From Gonium pectorale (lineage: Eukaryota > Chlorophyta > Chlorophyceae > Chlamydomonadales > Volvocaceae), in the NCBI GenBank assembly GCA_001584585.1, contig LSYV01000052.1, positions 436,624 to 450,192 of the forward strand: 13,569 nucleotides of DNA, in the 5' to 3' direction. Shown in pieces: positions 1-8,292 of this stretch. A program made the position numbers and the translations under genes. Position 1 is the stretch's first letter, and every line of letters starts with the position of its first letter. The notes beneath the pieces were generated by a model. It was given only the letters and a program-made list of their open reading frames with translations, did no database searches and was not told the DNA's origin.

Positions 1-59
1 AATATTCGCAATTCGTCCATGGCCCCCCCGGCTTTGACGGACGTGTAACATGTAACCTG

Positions 60-2119
60 TTAGAGGTTGTCGCGCAACACGCCCGCAGCGCGGCAGGCGG
101 ATAGCAGCCCAGCGTCTGAACCCCACACCGCCTGCATGTCGGAGCCGGCACCCGGCCGCTGCCCGGGCCCCGCCGGTGCCAACGCCGCCGATGCGACGCG
201 CGATGCGATTACGCACACCGCCTGGCGGGCGACGACGAACAGGGATCGGCTATGGAGCGCGACCAGCTCAAGGCAGGACGCCAGGCGGCGCGCATACTCG
301 CGTCTGTCCATGCCCCTGAGCCGGGCCACGAGGCCGCCGAGGTCCTCTTCCCGAATGTACAGGACGCAAGAGTCCCACAGCCGTCCCAGCCGCCCCTCCC
401 CCGCATACGGCACAAAACTGCCGTACCCCGTCTGCACAGGCACGGCGCCGTACATGAGGCCCTCCATAAGGCGGTACGAGAGGGGGCCGCAGCCGCGCGG
501 CGCGAAGGCGAAGCGCGCGCGGGTCAGGCCGGCCGCGAAGGTGATGTTGTCCTGCCAGGCGTCCGTACAGGATCCACCCAGGACGTTTTCGGTTAGCCGT
601 TGGTTGTTGACGCAGTTGCGGCAGTGCTCCAGCTGCGGTTGGTCGGCCTTGCGGTATAGGTGGACGCCCGCGCACAGGGGCTGGATGACAACGTCGGGCG
701 CGTTGTGGACGGCCGGAGGGAAGTAGCGCCCAAATATGCGGAAGCGGTGAGAGCAAAGGTCCGATGCCATGGCCTGGGGTGGGGGCAACAGGGCGCACAC
801 AAGGGATGGGCGTTGGTGCCGCCCCTACCTCCTGCGCTGACCCCCGTGCCATACCCGTGCCCCGTGCCGTACGCGTGCTCCCACCCCGCCCTACGCACCG
901 GGACCGTGCCGCGGAAGTACAGCAGCAGGTCGCGTGTGGCCGCCACGCCCTGCAGCAGCATCGCCTCGAGGGAATCGTCGTGCGAGGCCCGCTGGTCGGG
1001 GCCGGCGTTGTCTCTACCACCGCCGCCGCCGCCGGCGCCGCTTGAGCGGCGGCGCCGGATGTGGGCCCCCAGGCGCACCAGCCCGGGCGGAGGCTCCACC
1101 AATGAGGGCTTCGTGAGGGGGACCGCGACGTCGTAGGCGGGCCGGTAGGTCTCGTCGGTGAAGGAGGCGCTGATGACGATCGCGTCCCCGACATCGTAGC
1201 CTGCCAGGCGCAAGGGCGCGTCGTGACTCATGCGCGCTCGCGAATGGACTAGGTATGCCCAACTACAGGTGTTTGGGGGAACACCCGTGACTTCTACTCA
1301 CGTTATACGGCCACAAGCGCGGGGCGCTTTGGGCACGTAAGCTTTTTGGTTGGCCGGGGGGCAGTGCACTGCAGCCGACGGCCAACAGGCACCAACCAGC
1401 AACCGCGTGCGTTCTGTCCATATACCGGAGGCGCCTTCTCTGTCTCTACTTTTCTTGTTTTTTAGATCTGGGCGGGGTTTATGGCATGGAACCCCGATGG
1501 GCACCCTCCCTGGTCCCAGCCAAGGCCCCGGCCGTCCCAGTCCCGGCCGGCCCCCCCGCTGACCAGGCCGGGCATAGCTTCACCGCCTCCTTCACCCTGC
1601 AGCGCCCCTCGCCCATTCATGCTCATGACGCCGATTGCTGGTCTCACCAGTGCTCGGCCAGTCGCTGCCGTAGAACCAAATCACGTGGTTCGCGCCGTTG
1701 TTCCAGTACGGCAGGGCGCGCAGGTGTTGCTCGATGGCCGTCAGGTTGTCTGCCGTGCACGAGTTGATCGCGCAAGCTGCATCGATTGTGGGGACCAGCA
1801 AGCACGCCTCCTCCGGCCGCTCCGTGACGGCGAAGCCCGCGCTGAGCAGGGTGTGGATGAAGCACGCCTGATAGTAGCTGTAAGTTTGCTTTTCCGTGGC
1901 TTGCGATACTGGGTTACAGGTTGGTGTCAGGTCTTGGCCGCTAGGCTGCGGGTAGAGATATAGTTTGAAAGAGTGACGGCATCGAAGCAAGTCGAAGCAG
2001 GAGCTAAGGTTGCATGGTCGAACGGGATCGGGCTTGTCAAGCGCAGCGCGCGCAACAGCGCTGTGCAACAGAACGACGCCTAGGAGGGCCGACGCTGCCC
2101 TGTCAAGCAGGTCAAGCAT
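60..2119 (-). CDS. Exostosin-family (GT47) glycosyltransferase, three exons, 495 aa
   Basis: Reconstructed exons on the minus strand are 2119-1648, 1200-899 and 773-60 (stop TAA at 62-60). The introns are 447 and 125 nt, with donors GTGAGA and GTGCGT and CAG acceptors; both joins keep frame (phases 1 and 0). Residues 1-27 contain a hydrophobic stretch (ALLGVVLLHSAVARA) typical of a signal peptide or type II anchor. Residues 41-57 (CFDLLRC...FKLYLYP) match the usual start of an exostosin domain. DVAVPL (181-186), LLLYFRG (249-255) and F.PRG...SYRLMEGLMYGAVPV (348-371) are the typical mid and C-terminal exostosin motifs. By family, such enzymes are Golgi or ER glycosyltransferases using nucleotide sugars; donor and acceptor cannot be read here. 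An Arg/Gly-rich low-complexity insertion lies at 205-222. The ATG at 2119 is the first in frame and gives the hydrophobic leader. Family assignment is strong, substrate unknown. Confidence 0.88.
774..898 (-). other. Intron 2 of the exostosin-like gene
   Basis: Donor GTGCGT begins at 898 and the acceptor CCCCAG ends at 774. It joins ...FRGTVP (residue 258) to AMASD (259 onward) in phase 0. Reading through instead would insert a GTG/GCACGGG-rich stretch unlike the exostosin family. On the plus strand, GTGCC-containing units recur at about 846-875, a small degenerate tandem repeat. Confidence 0.8.
1201..1647 (-). other. Intron 1 of the exostosin-like gene
   Basis: Donor GTGAGA begins at 1647 and the acceptor CTGGCAG ends at 1201. 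The split codon G|GC encodes Gly158, giving ...DWPSTG-YDVGDAIVI across the junction. Without this splice the upstream frame runs into the intron (ETSNRRHEHEW) and stops, so the intron is well supported. I see no further gene inside it. Confidence 0.82.
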
Positions 2120-2169
2120 ACTTCCATGTCGTGTCCGAAAGCGCTAGTTCATCCTTTGGCAGTTGATCG

Positions 2170-2176
2170 TTATATG
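2170..2176 (-). promoter_or_regulatory. TATA-like box upstream of the exostosin-like gene
   Basis: On the minus strand the sequence reads CCATATAACG, with TATAA at 2174-2170, about 51-57 nt upstream of the ATG at 2119. Spacing suits a TATA box with a transcription start near 2140-2145 and a very short 5' UTR. There is no experimental support in the sequence and such pentamers occur by chance. Confidence 0.35.
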
Positions 2177-2228
2177 GTCGAGCGAACGCAGCCATTCGGG
2201 GAGCCGGGGAGCCGGTTGCTCCGGAGCC

Positions 2229-2313
2229 ACACACGCCCATACCCCCCCCCCACACACACACATACACCATTCATACACATACATACGTATACGCATGCGA
2301 AACACAAACATAC
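2229..2313. repeat. C-run plus CA/CATA microsatellite
   Basis: A run of nine C (2242-2250) is followed by (CA)n and then irregular CATACA units up to about 2313. It lies 110-190 nt upstream of the exostosin-like start codon, between it and the preceding gene. Such tracts are length-variable and cause sequencing or assembly slippage. Confidence 0.85.
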
Positions 2314-2578
2314 AGCCCCCCAGCCTCACCCCGTTTCATTTCTTGCTCAGCAAGCTACCTCCACATGGCCTCTCGCGTCCAACACCCACTCCCCTGTTTT
2401 GGCGTCAACAATGTTGCGCGTTACTTCCCTTGCCGTACTTGCCGGGCGCAACCCTGTTATAAGCATGCTTCGTGGAACCCACGGCCCTTGGCTCTGCACT
2501 AGTAATCTTAAATCGCATGTTGACAGCTCCCTGGGAATCGCAAATCGCCCAGAGGCGCTTCTCGTCTACAGGTGTGAT

Positions 2579-2583
2579 TACAT
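2579..2583 (-). terminator. Candidate polyadenylation signal TGTAA for the GT61 gene
   Basis: The minus strand reads CATGTAATC here. TGTAA is the known polyadenylation signal of Chlamydomonas and Volvox genes. It is the first one found downstream of the stop at 3398, implying a 3' UTR of about 815-830 nt, long but not unusual for volvocine genes. A pentamer is weak evidence by itself. Confidence 0.4.
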
Positions 2584-2644
2584 GGCGTCGCGTGCGTCCG
2601 AGCGCGGCCCCCGCTCCCGCACTGCCGGTCCTGCCGTCTGGAGG

Positions 2645-2670
2645 TCAGCTCAGCTCAGCTCGGCTCAGCT
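2645..2670. repeat. AGCTC pentanucleotide repeat
   Basis: Units of CAGCT/CGGCT repeat about five times in a row (GTCAGCTCAGCTCAGCTCGG and onward). It lies in the probable 3' UTR of the GT61 gene, close to the candidate polyadenylation signal. No function can be read from it. Confidence 0.7.
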
Positions 2671-3397
2671 TATCCAGCCCAGCCCAGCATTCCAGTGTTT
2701 CGGTCTTGGGGTGTTATTTTACTTTGGCTGGCCTCGTCCCGACCTGCTTGATGCATTCCGTCGCGCATGCTTAACACACGTAACGTGACGATCACTCCGC
2801 CCGCTCCCCGCGCTCATCTACGTGCTCACACATGCACATCCATTCAATCACAGTGTCATCCTTTATTTCCACACTCCCGTGGCACGCTTGGCAATTCTCC
2901 CTGCGATGCTGAACACCAGGAATTCGTGCGCGTTCGCGCTTGCGTCCGGCGCCCCTAGTCCGCCCCGCCTCTCCCACGTTTGCACCCGTTTTCGACCTTT
3001 AGGCCAGCCACATACTCCAACCCTCCGACCCAGGATCCTTAACATCACATTCCCGCCTACGCAGCGGGGTCCCCTGCCAGCCTGGACCAGTCAGAGCTCC
3101 AGAAACCAAGCCAACCACGCCGCCAAGTTCCGAAGCACTCTGTCGCGCCACCTGCGGCGGACGGTCGCGAGCCCCCCACACGGGCCAGCACGTCAGCGCC
3201 CGTACATGCCGAACTAGCCGTGGGTGACCCCGTACAGGAAAACACACAGGCCCCACAACTGCAGCGCGCGGCGGGCCCTACCGCCCTTCCCTCGACGGGA
3301 TAATAAGACAGGGTCCGTACGGCGCATACCATCTGCCCCGTATGCCCCATGCACCGGGCGCTGGTACCCCGTGCCCCCGGTGCTCGCGCCCACCTCA

Positions 3398-6300
3398 TCA
3401 CCTCGTGGCACTCAGCGAGTCCGTCCCCGCCGCCGCCGCGCGCCGCCCCGCCGCCTCCGCCGCCATCTTGGGCGCCGTCTCGTCCATCACCGCCTTGAGC
3501 TTGGTGGCGAGCGCTTGCGGGTCGGCGATGGGCATACTGTGGTAGGGGAGGCCCAGGAAGGCCGCGATGTTGTGGTAGTGGTACTGCCCGCCGCTGTTGT
3601 GCAGCACCTCGATGACGGCGCTGACGGAGGGACGCATCCACACCTCGTTGAACACGCCCGCGCCGTGGATCGCCATCAGCACGTTGGTGCGGGACAGCAC
3701 GGACAGCTGCAACGGGTGGGTGTGGGGGCGCATTCCGGCCGCATGGGGCGTAAGGGGGTGAGCGATCAACGGTATGTTGTGCATAGCCCGGCATACTGGG
3801 GCTCGGTGAGATGAGCCAAAAGTGTGGGTGCAAGCCGAGCGGAGGTGAGGGGGGCTAGCGGGCGGGAGCGGGATCATCAGGCATTGCGCTGTCAGCCGCC
3901 ACCCAGCGCACCGCAGGAAACTTTGGGGCCGCACTACTATGCAAAGGCCAGCCCACCTCCAACCAGTCCAACGCTTACGCTCCCTGCCCTCTACGCCGCC
4001 AAACGCCGCATGCCTCACTGCCGCCCTCCCCCAGCTGCCGCACCGCCAACTGCCAACCACCCGCTCCCTAACCGCCACCATCCAACTGCCAACCGCCCAA
4101 GGCCCGGCCGCACCTGCTCCGGGTACCACCGCAGGTCGCCCAGCTCCGTGCTGCCGAACTCAAACACCACGGGCGTGCTGCGGCAGCCGCTGCGACCGGG
4201 GTCGTGCAGGCAGCTGCCCGCGTTCCACTCCCGCACCGCTTCGTCCAGCGCCCGCACAATGGCGTCCTCGTTGTTGAGAATGCGCTGCGACTGCCAGCCC
4301 GAGAACTTGTCCCGGTTGGCGGCCTCGAAGCGGCGGCGGCTGACCCAGGTCACGCGACCCACCACGGTGGCGTCATTCTGCCGGTGCTGCCCGTCTGGCC
4401 AGGTGTACACCTCGGGCCGCACGTCGCCCATGAGCGCGTGCGCCCAAGCCATGAGGCCCGTGAACACCAGCGACCGGCAGTGGCTGGGCGGGGTGGCGGG
4501 GGATGGGTGGGGTGGGAGCGGGAGAGCAGGGCGGCGGGATGAGGGATAAGGGACGGGTGTGCTGGGGCTAGGGAACACGTACAAGCCGGGGGTTGCGCCG
4601 TTAGACGACCCAGTAGGGTGGTAGAGGGGTGACAGAGGGGTGGCAGAGGGGTGACAGAGGGGGGGCGAGGTAGCCGGCGGTTGCTAAGGCCCGTGACGGG
4701 CCGTGTGGGCGCGGAGGGGGGGGCGGAGGGGGGGGGGGCGCGTGGCCTGCGGGGCGGAGGAGCGGGAGCGGAGCGGTGGAGCGGGAGCGTACAAACAGCC
4801 GGTGGGGCAGAATGGGCGCCGCACATGGCGCTAGCAGTGTGGCGGGTGTGCAGCCGTTACGGTCGCCGGGCGCCCTGTCGGCCACCCTTTGGCCTCTTTT
4901 GCGACCGGACCCCGCCGATCCAGTCCAATCCCCAAGCCGCAGGGCCGAGGCCTCCCGCACCCCTCCTCCCATCCGCAAGCCCACTGACGTGTCCCCAAGC
5001 TGCGCCGCCGCGCCCTGATCGGCAGTGCCACACTTCGGCAAAGCTCTTTTGGCCGCGCGCCGCCGTACAAAAAACCAATTTTCCCGGTTCAACTTTCCCA
5101 CTTCAACTTTCCCTGTTCATCTTTTTCCGACCTCTCATCCAACCCAACCCACCACCCGCTCACCCACCCAGGAAGCGGTGCCGGTACCCGCCCGCCTCCG
5201 GCCCTCGCTCAGGTTTCAACCCACCTCACCTCCTCCGGACCCGCGCAACTCAGCCTCCCGCCTTCCCCTGCCCAACACCCAACGCCCAAGCCGGCCACTC
5301 ACGTGTCGCGGCCGGGCCAGAAGTGGGTGTAGAGGGTGCGGTGCGGCATGGACGCCAGCAGCACGTGCTTGAAGCAGGTGCCGGGCGGGTAGGGGCGCGC
5401 GCGCAGGAAGCGGATGCGGTAGGGGTAGGCGATGCGGCGCCACAGCTCCAGGAAGTAGCCGGGCACGGCGCCGTCGAAGGCCACCACCGCGATGCCCTGC
5501 GCGAGGCACGTCCGGAGGGTTTGGCCATGAAGCAGACGGTGAGGTCCGGGGGTTGGGTGGGGGTTGGTCGGTCAGGCCGGGAGGCGTACGTGGAGCTCGC
5601 ATCACCCTGCCGGTCGCCGGTCGCCGGTCTGGCGTTGTGGCGCGTGCGTGCGTTGCGGAGCGTGCAGCCCAGGGCGCAAGACACCGTCCCCGTGCCTTCC
5701 CCGTTTCTGGTTCTCTTTTTTTCCCGGTACTCGCTGCTCCGTAAGGAGCTTGCCAGCACTCGCAAGCTGCCGCTTATGCTACTGCGGAGATGCGACGCAA
5801 AACAGCTGGATCCGTCCAAGCCGCCACCTGCTGCCGGACTGCGAAACCCCAGCTCGCGGGCCGTTGCGCCGCACGGCTGCTGAACTCGACGGAAACAGTC
5901 AGGCCTGGAGGTGCTGCCATTGCTGAATACATCACAACCCCCAGGACCCTGATCCCCGGGATCCTTGAGCTGCCACGCCTTATGCCACAACCATAGGCTG
6001 TACACAAACCATGAGCACCAGCCCCCTGGGCTCGATCTTGCTGCCCTGGCGCCCCAAGCTCAAGGACCACATGACCGCTGCCGGAGCCGCCTCCCCCGCC
6101 CCCACGGCGCCCCCACCTGCTGCAGCAGCTCCTTGTGCGGGAAGATGGCGATGGAGGCGAAGAAGTTGACGACCTCCTCAAAGTGGTGGAAGGCGTTGGT
6201 GGGGTCCATGCGCGTGACAAAGTACACCGGGTACGGCACCGAGCGGGCGGGGTCGGCGCAGGCGGCGTCCACCTCGGACGCCGGCGCCGACGTCAGCGCG

Positions 6301-7803
6301 TCGTACAGCCAGCGCTCTGTGTGTTGGTCCTCGAGCTGGCGGAGCGGGGGCGGCGGGGGCGGCGGGCAGCACGAGGTCGGGTGATAACCGATGAGGGTGT
6401 CTGGCGTGCGGGTTTGGGGACCAGCGGCGGCGCGGGTCAGAGCACGCTGTGGGCCCCGGGCGGAGCGCCCTTGGGGGCCCCCTCGCATGACAACCATGAC
6501 AGGTCTAGCCCGAGCGTAGCCTGCCCGCACTCTCGGCCCAAGGCCCAACTCCCTCGGCAAGACCACCACCACGCTGCTCCCGACCGAGTGTCCACTGAGC
6601 GCTCCCCAGCCGCTGTCCCACGCATACGGTATGCGCTTAAAGGCCCGTGGGCCCCGCTTCGTCTCGTCCGCAGTGAGCCAGGGGCCCAGTTGGGTACGTC
6701 CATGCGCGCGGCGTTGCTCCCTCTGCGTGCGTTTCTAGTCGTCGTCTGAGTGCCTCTGGGAGCTGAGGTGCCAGTGCGGTCCACCGCCCGACCCAGATGC
6801 GATGTGCAAGCGCCCGCTCGCTGCTTGACTGTGGGAGGGAGGCTGCACAGGTCGGCCGCGCCCCTCCTTCCCGTGATCGCAATCTTGCCCTTTGCCGGCC
6901 GGTAACCGGGCCCTGAACCACTAACCGTCAGCCTCCAGCGCGAGCTTTGACATTCTGCAACCGGCTTGGCACCTTGCCCTGGTGCGCAGCGCGCTAGCTG
7001 CCCCAGTCAGTACCGGACGACCAGGCAGCAGCCGGGCGCTGATGCCGCACCTGGGGTCGCGCCCACGGCAGCGGGTTGGCGATCTGGCAGGCCACCCGCG
7101 CAGAGCCCTTCTTGGGGTTGGGGTAACGCTGCCCCTTCATCACGTCGCCGAGGAAATCGGCGGAGTCCAGGACCAGGTTGGTGGCCGTGCAGAACTGGCG
7201 GTAGGAGGAGGCGGAAGGGGACAGGGAGCTCGGAGGAAGGCAGGGGAAGAGAGGAGGGAGTCGGGAGGGCAGTGGAGATCAGCTGAGGCAGGGTGGGGCG
7301 GGTGGGGCGGGTGGGGCGCGTTGCCGTGTGACCGTGTTACCGTGTGGCAGGGAAGGGCGGGGCGGGGTTGCGGGTGGACGGTGCCACTACGGCGGGGATG
7401 CACAATGTGAGGAGGCTCTTACCAGGCTCCCCACGTTTGTCCCGTGGTCCTTGGGAGGATGGTCATAGCACGTGAAGGTTGAAGAGCCTGAAACACACAC
7501 GTCCTTCTTGGCGGCCTTCCACTTCCGCAAGTAACCCCGCCCAAACATCTCGTCACAGGTGGAGTCCAAGGCCACCGTGCCGTTCCGCGTTATCTCCGCA
7601 TGTGCTGCGTCCAGCCATGGTTGAACGTTGAGCTTGTCCGCCCAGTTGATGATGTGCAGGGGAATGGGGTAGCGCAGGCCCCGTCCAGGCACCGATACAT
7701 TCTCTGCCGACTCAGAGGAGCGGACAAAAGCGAGCGCTGCAATAGCGAGGAGCAACAGGCGCCGCGCAACGGGAGCGAACGGCGAGGGACAGCTCGCCTC
7801 CAT
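3398..7803 (-). CDS. GT61-family glycosyltransferase, EOGT-like, six exons, 538 aa
   Basis: Exons on the minus strand are 7803-7423, 7194-7051, 6335-6117, 5496-5303, 4483-4114 and 3706-3398 (stop TGA at 3400-3398). Donors are GTAAGA, GTGCGG, GTGGGG, GTGAGT and GTGCGG; every acceptor is CAG, and all joins stay in frame (phases 0,0,0,2,0). Residues 12-33 form a signal peptide or anchor (ARRLLLLAIAALAFV). Landmarks are Cys83/103/112, FCTATNLVLD (128-137), RMDPTNAFHHFEEVVNFF (217-234), VVAFDG (252-257), CFKHVLL (289-295), VTWVSRR (357-363), RILNNED (380-386) and HGAGVFNEVW (450-459). Order and spacing are those of GT61 enzymes, and the NxxHHF and CFK motifs point to the EOGT branch, an ER enzyme adding O-GlcNAc to secreted EGF domains. 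Length is close to animal EOGT. N-glycosylation sequons are at N35 and N74. No ER-retention tail is visible (ends SATR). Family is confident; substrate is inference. Confidence 0.9.
3707..4113 (-). other. Intron 5 of the GT61 gene
   Basis: Donor GTGCGG begins at 4113 and the acceptor CCGTTGCAG ends at 3707. It joins ...LRWYPEQ (436) to LSVLSRTNV (437 onward) in phase 0, restoring the expected run into the HGAG motif. No other gene is seen in it. Confidence 0.82.
4484..5302 (-). other. Intron 4 of the GT61 gene, repeat-rich
   Basis: Donor GTGAGT begins at 5302 and the acceptor CCGCCCAG ends at 4484. The split codon AC|C encodes Thr313, giving ...FWPGRD-T-HCRSLVFTG. At 819 nt it is the longest intron of the gene. 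It holds an 11-bp tandem repeat (4623-4664), a G-rich stretch (about 4700-4740) and a pyrimidine-rich segment with a near-duplicated TTCAACTTTCCC (5088-5113). Confidence 0.82.
4623..4664. repeat. 11-bp tandem repeat in GT61 intron 4
   Basis: The unit AGAGGGGTGAC is repeated three full times and once partially, with one A-to-G change in the second unit (AGAGGGGTGGC). It continues into G-runs. It is purine-rich on the plus strand, so pyrimidine-rich in the transcript. Confidence 0.85.
5497..6116 (-). other. Intron 3 of the GT61 gene, carrying a dispersed-repeat copy
   Basis: Donor GTGGGG begins at 6116 and the acceptor CTCGCGCAG ends at 5497. It joins ...HKELLQQ (248) to GIAVVAFDG (249 onward) in phase 0. 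The intron contains one copy of the repeat shared with about 10.6 kb (see 5691-5720), so part of it may be transposon-derived. Confidence 0.82.
5691..5720 (+). repeat. Dispersed repeat copy A
   Basis: About 29 bases beginning TGCCTTCCCCGTTTCTGG and ending in a T-run are identical to the reverse complement of 10568-10597. Similarity resumes roughly 30 nt further on (CTTGCCAG then CCGCTTA in both). This is too long for chance and suggests two diverged members of one repeat family. Confidence 0.75.
6336..7050 (-). other. Intron 2 of the GT61 gene
   Basis: Donor GTGCGG begins at 7050 and the acceptor CTCCGCCAG ends at 6336. It joins ...PLPWARPQ (175) to LEDQHTERW (176 onward) in phase 0. The two flanks are compatible, but a small unrecognised extra exon inside these 715 nt cannot be excluded. 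A perfect 7-bp inverted repeat with a single-base centre (CGCATAC G GTATGCG) is at 6621-6635. Confidence 0.7.
7195..7422 (-). other. Intron 1 of the GT61 gene
   Basis: Donor GTAAGA begins at 7422 and the acceptor CTACCGCCAG ends at 7195. It joins ...TNVGSL (127) to FCTATNLVLD (128 onward) in phase 0. Two adjacent 9-bp-type tandem repeats are inside (7291-7350). Confidence 0.82.
7291..7350. repeat. Two adjacent short tandem repeats, G-quadruplex-capable
   Basis: GGGTGGGGC is repeated three times from 7291 to 7317. It is followed by CCGTGTGAC/CGTGTTAC/CGTGTGG units at about 7324-7348. The first repeat has six closely spaced runs of three or four G on the plus strand, which fits the G-quadruplex pattern on the non-template side of the GT61 transcript. 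Confidence 0.8.
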
Positions 7804-7951
7804 TTCCCAGCGAGTGAAACGCCGTTTTTGTATGCCCGTGGTTGAAGATTACAAAAGCATTCGCGCACAGTTCGAGCTGGCGGAGGGGACAGGACAGGTC
7901 CGGTTGCACTGAGCGAACTGTAACGGAGCCCAGGGACTATCGCGTAGATAA

Positions 7952-7997
7952 TGATCAAGAGGAAAATACCTAGAAAAAAGTTAGAGTAACTTGATCA
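7952..7997. promoter_or_regulatory. AT-rich upstream segment with an inverted repeat
   Basis: TGATCAAG (7952-7959) and CTTGATCA (7990-7997) are perfect 8-bp inverted repeats separated by 30 nt of A-rich DNA. They lie 150-195 nt upstream of the GT61 start codon, in a locally AT-rich patch (about 7930-8050) of an otherwise GC-rich window. They could be a protein-binding site or the remnant of an inserted element; nothing decides between these. Confidence 0.35.
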
Positions 7998-8228
7998 GTT
8001 CCAGTTATGACGGCTTTAATTCGTGCATTGTCATCTATGAACATAAGCGCTGTGAGCGCTTTGTGATTTTAGCATTGGGCTTTGGGCATCCATTAAGCCA
8101 CGGCACATTCCGTACCGCCGTACCGTATACCCGCGATCGTGTGTCGTCCGGCATCCCAATGGGGTGACCAACTATGCGAGGGGTCGGCCGGTCGAAGGTC
8201 GGCTTGATTAGGGGGCACGGGCGCTGAG

Positions 8229-8243
8229 CACGTGCCACACGTG
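8229..8243. promoter_or_regulatory. Tandem G-boxes upstream of the GT61 gene
   Basis: CACGTG occurs at 8229-8234 and again at 8238-8243, within a 9-bp direct repeat (CACGTGCCA, CACGTGCCG). The palindromic CACGTG G-box is a known binding site of plant and algal bZIP and bHLH factors. The pair is about 430 nt upstream of the GT61 ATG. Function is inference from motif and position. Confidence 0.4.
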
Positions 8244-8280
8244 CCGAGGCTGTTAATTATTGCGATGGTGTACGGGTACG

Positions 8281-8292
8281 TTTTTTTTTTTT
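8281..8292. repeat. T12 homopolymer
   Basis: Twelve T in a row, flanked by TACGGGTACG on the left and TACGGGACG on the right, so the tract sits between near-duplicate flanks. On the minus strand it reads as A12. Confidence 0.9.

Larger units (their letters stand above)
2120..3397. other. Intergenic region and probable 3' UTR of the GT61 gene
   Basis: No convincing coding frame is present on either strand; the open frames here are short, lack recognisable domains and begin in simple repeats. The part adjoining 3397 is probably the 3' UTR of the GT61 gene, because the first minus-strand TGTAA (the volvocine polyadenylation signal) after its stop codon is at 2583-2579. The part nearer 2120 would be promoter and 5' UTR of the exostosin-like gene. 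An AGCTC-type pentanucleotide repeat lies at about 2645-2670. Confidence 0.6.

Noticed and set aside
67..726. Plus-strand 219-codon open frame
   Set aside because: It is antisense to exon 3 of the exostosin-like gene, is Arg/Pro/Ser-rich and has no recognisable motif.
2126..2788. Plus-strand 220-codon open frame
   Set aside because: It runs through the CA microsatellite and the AGCTC repeat, with no motif; probably UTR and intergenic DNA.
4651..5883. Plus-strand 410-codon open frame
   Set aside because: It crosses introns 3 and 4 and exon 4 of the GT61 gene in antisense. Its composition is Pro/Arg/Ala-rich low complexity with no domain, as expected for chance frames in GC-rich DNA.
8281..8292. 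A12 on the minus strand as the tail of a processed retrocopy
   Set aside because: No recognisable intronless gene copy precedes it and no target-site duplication is clear.
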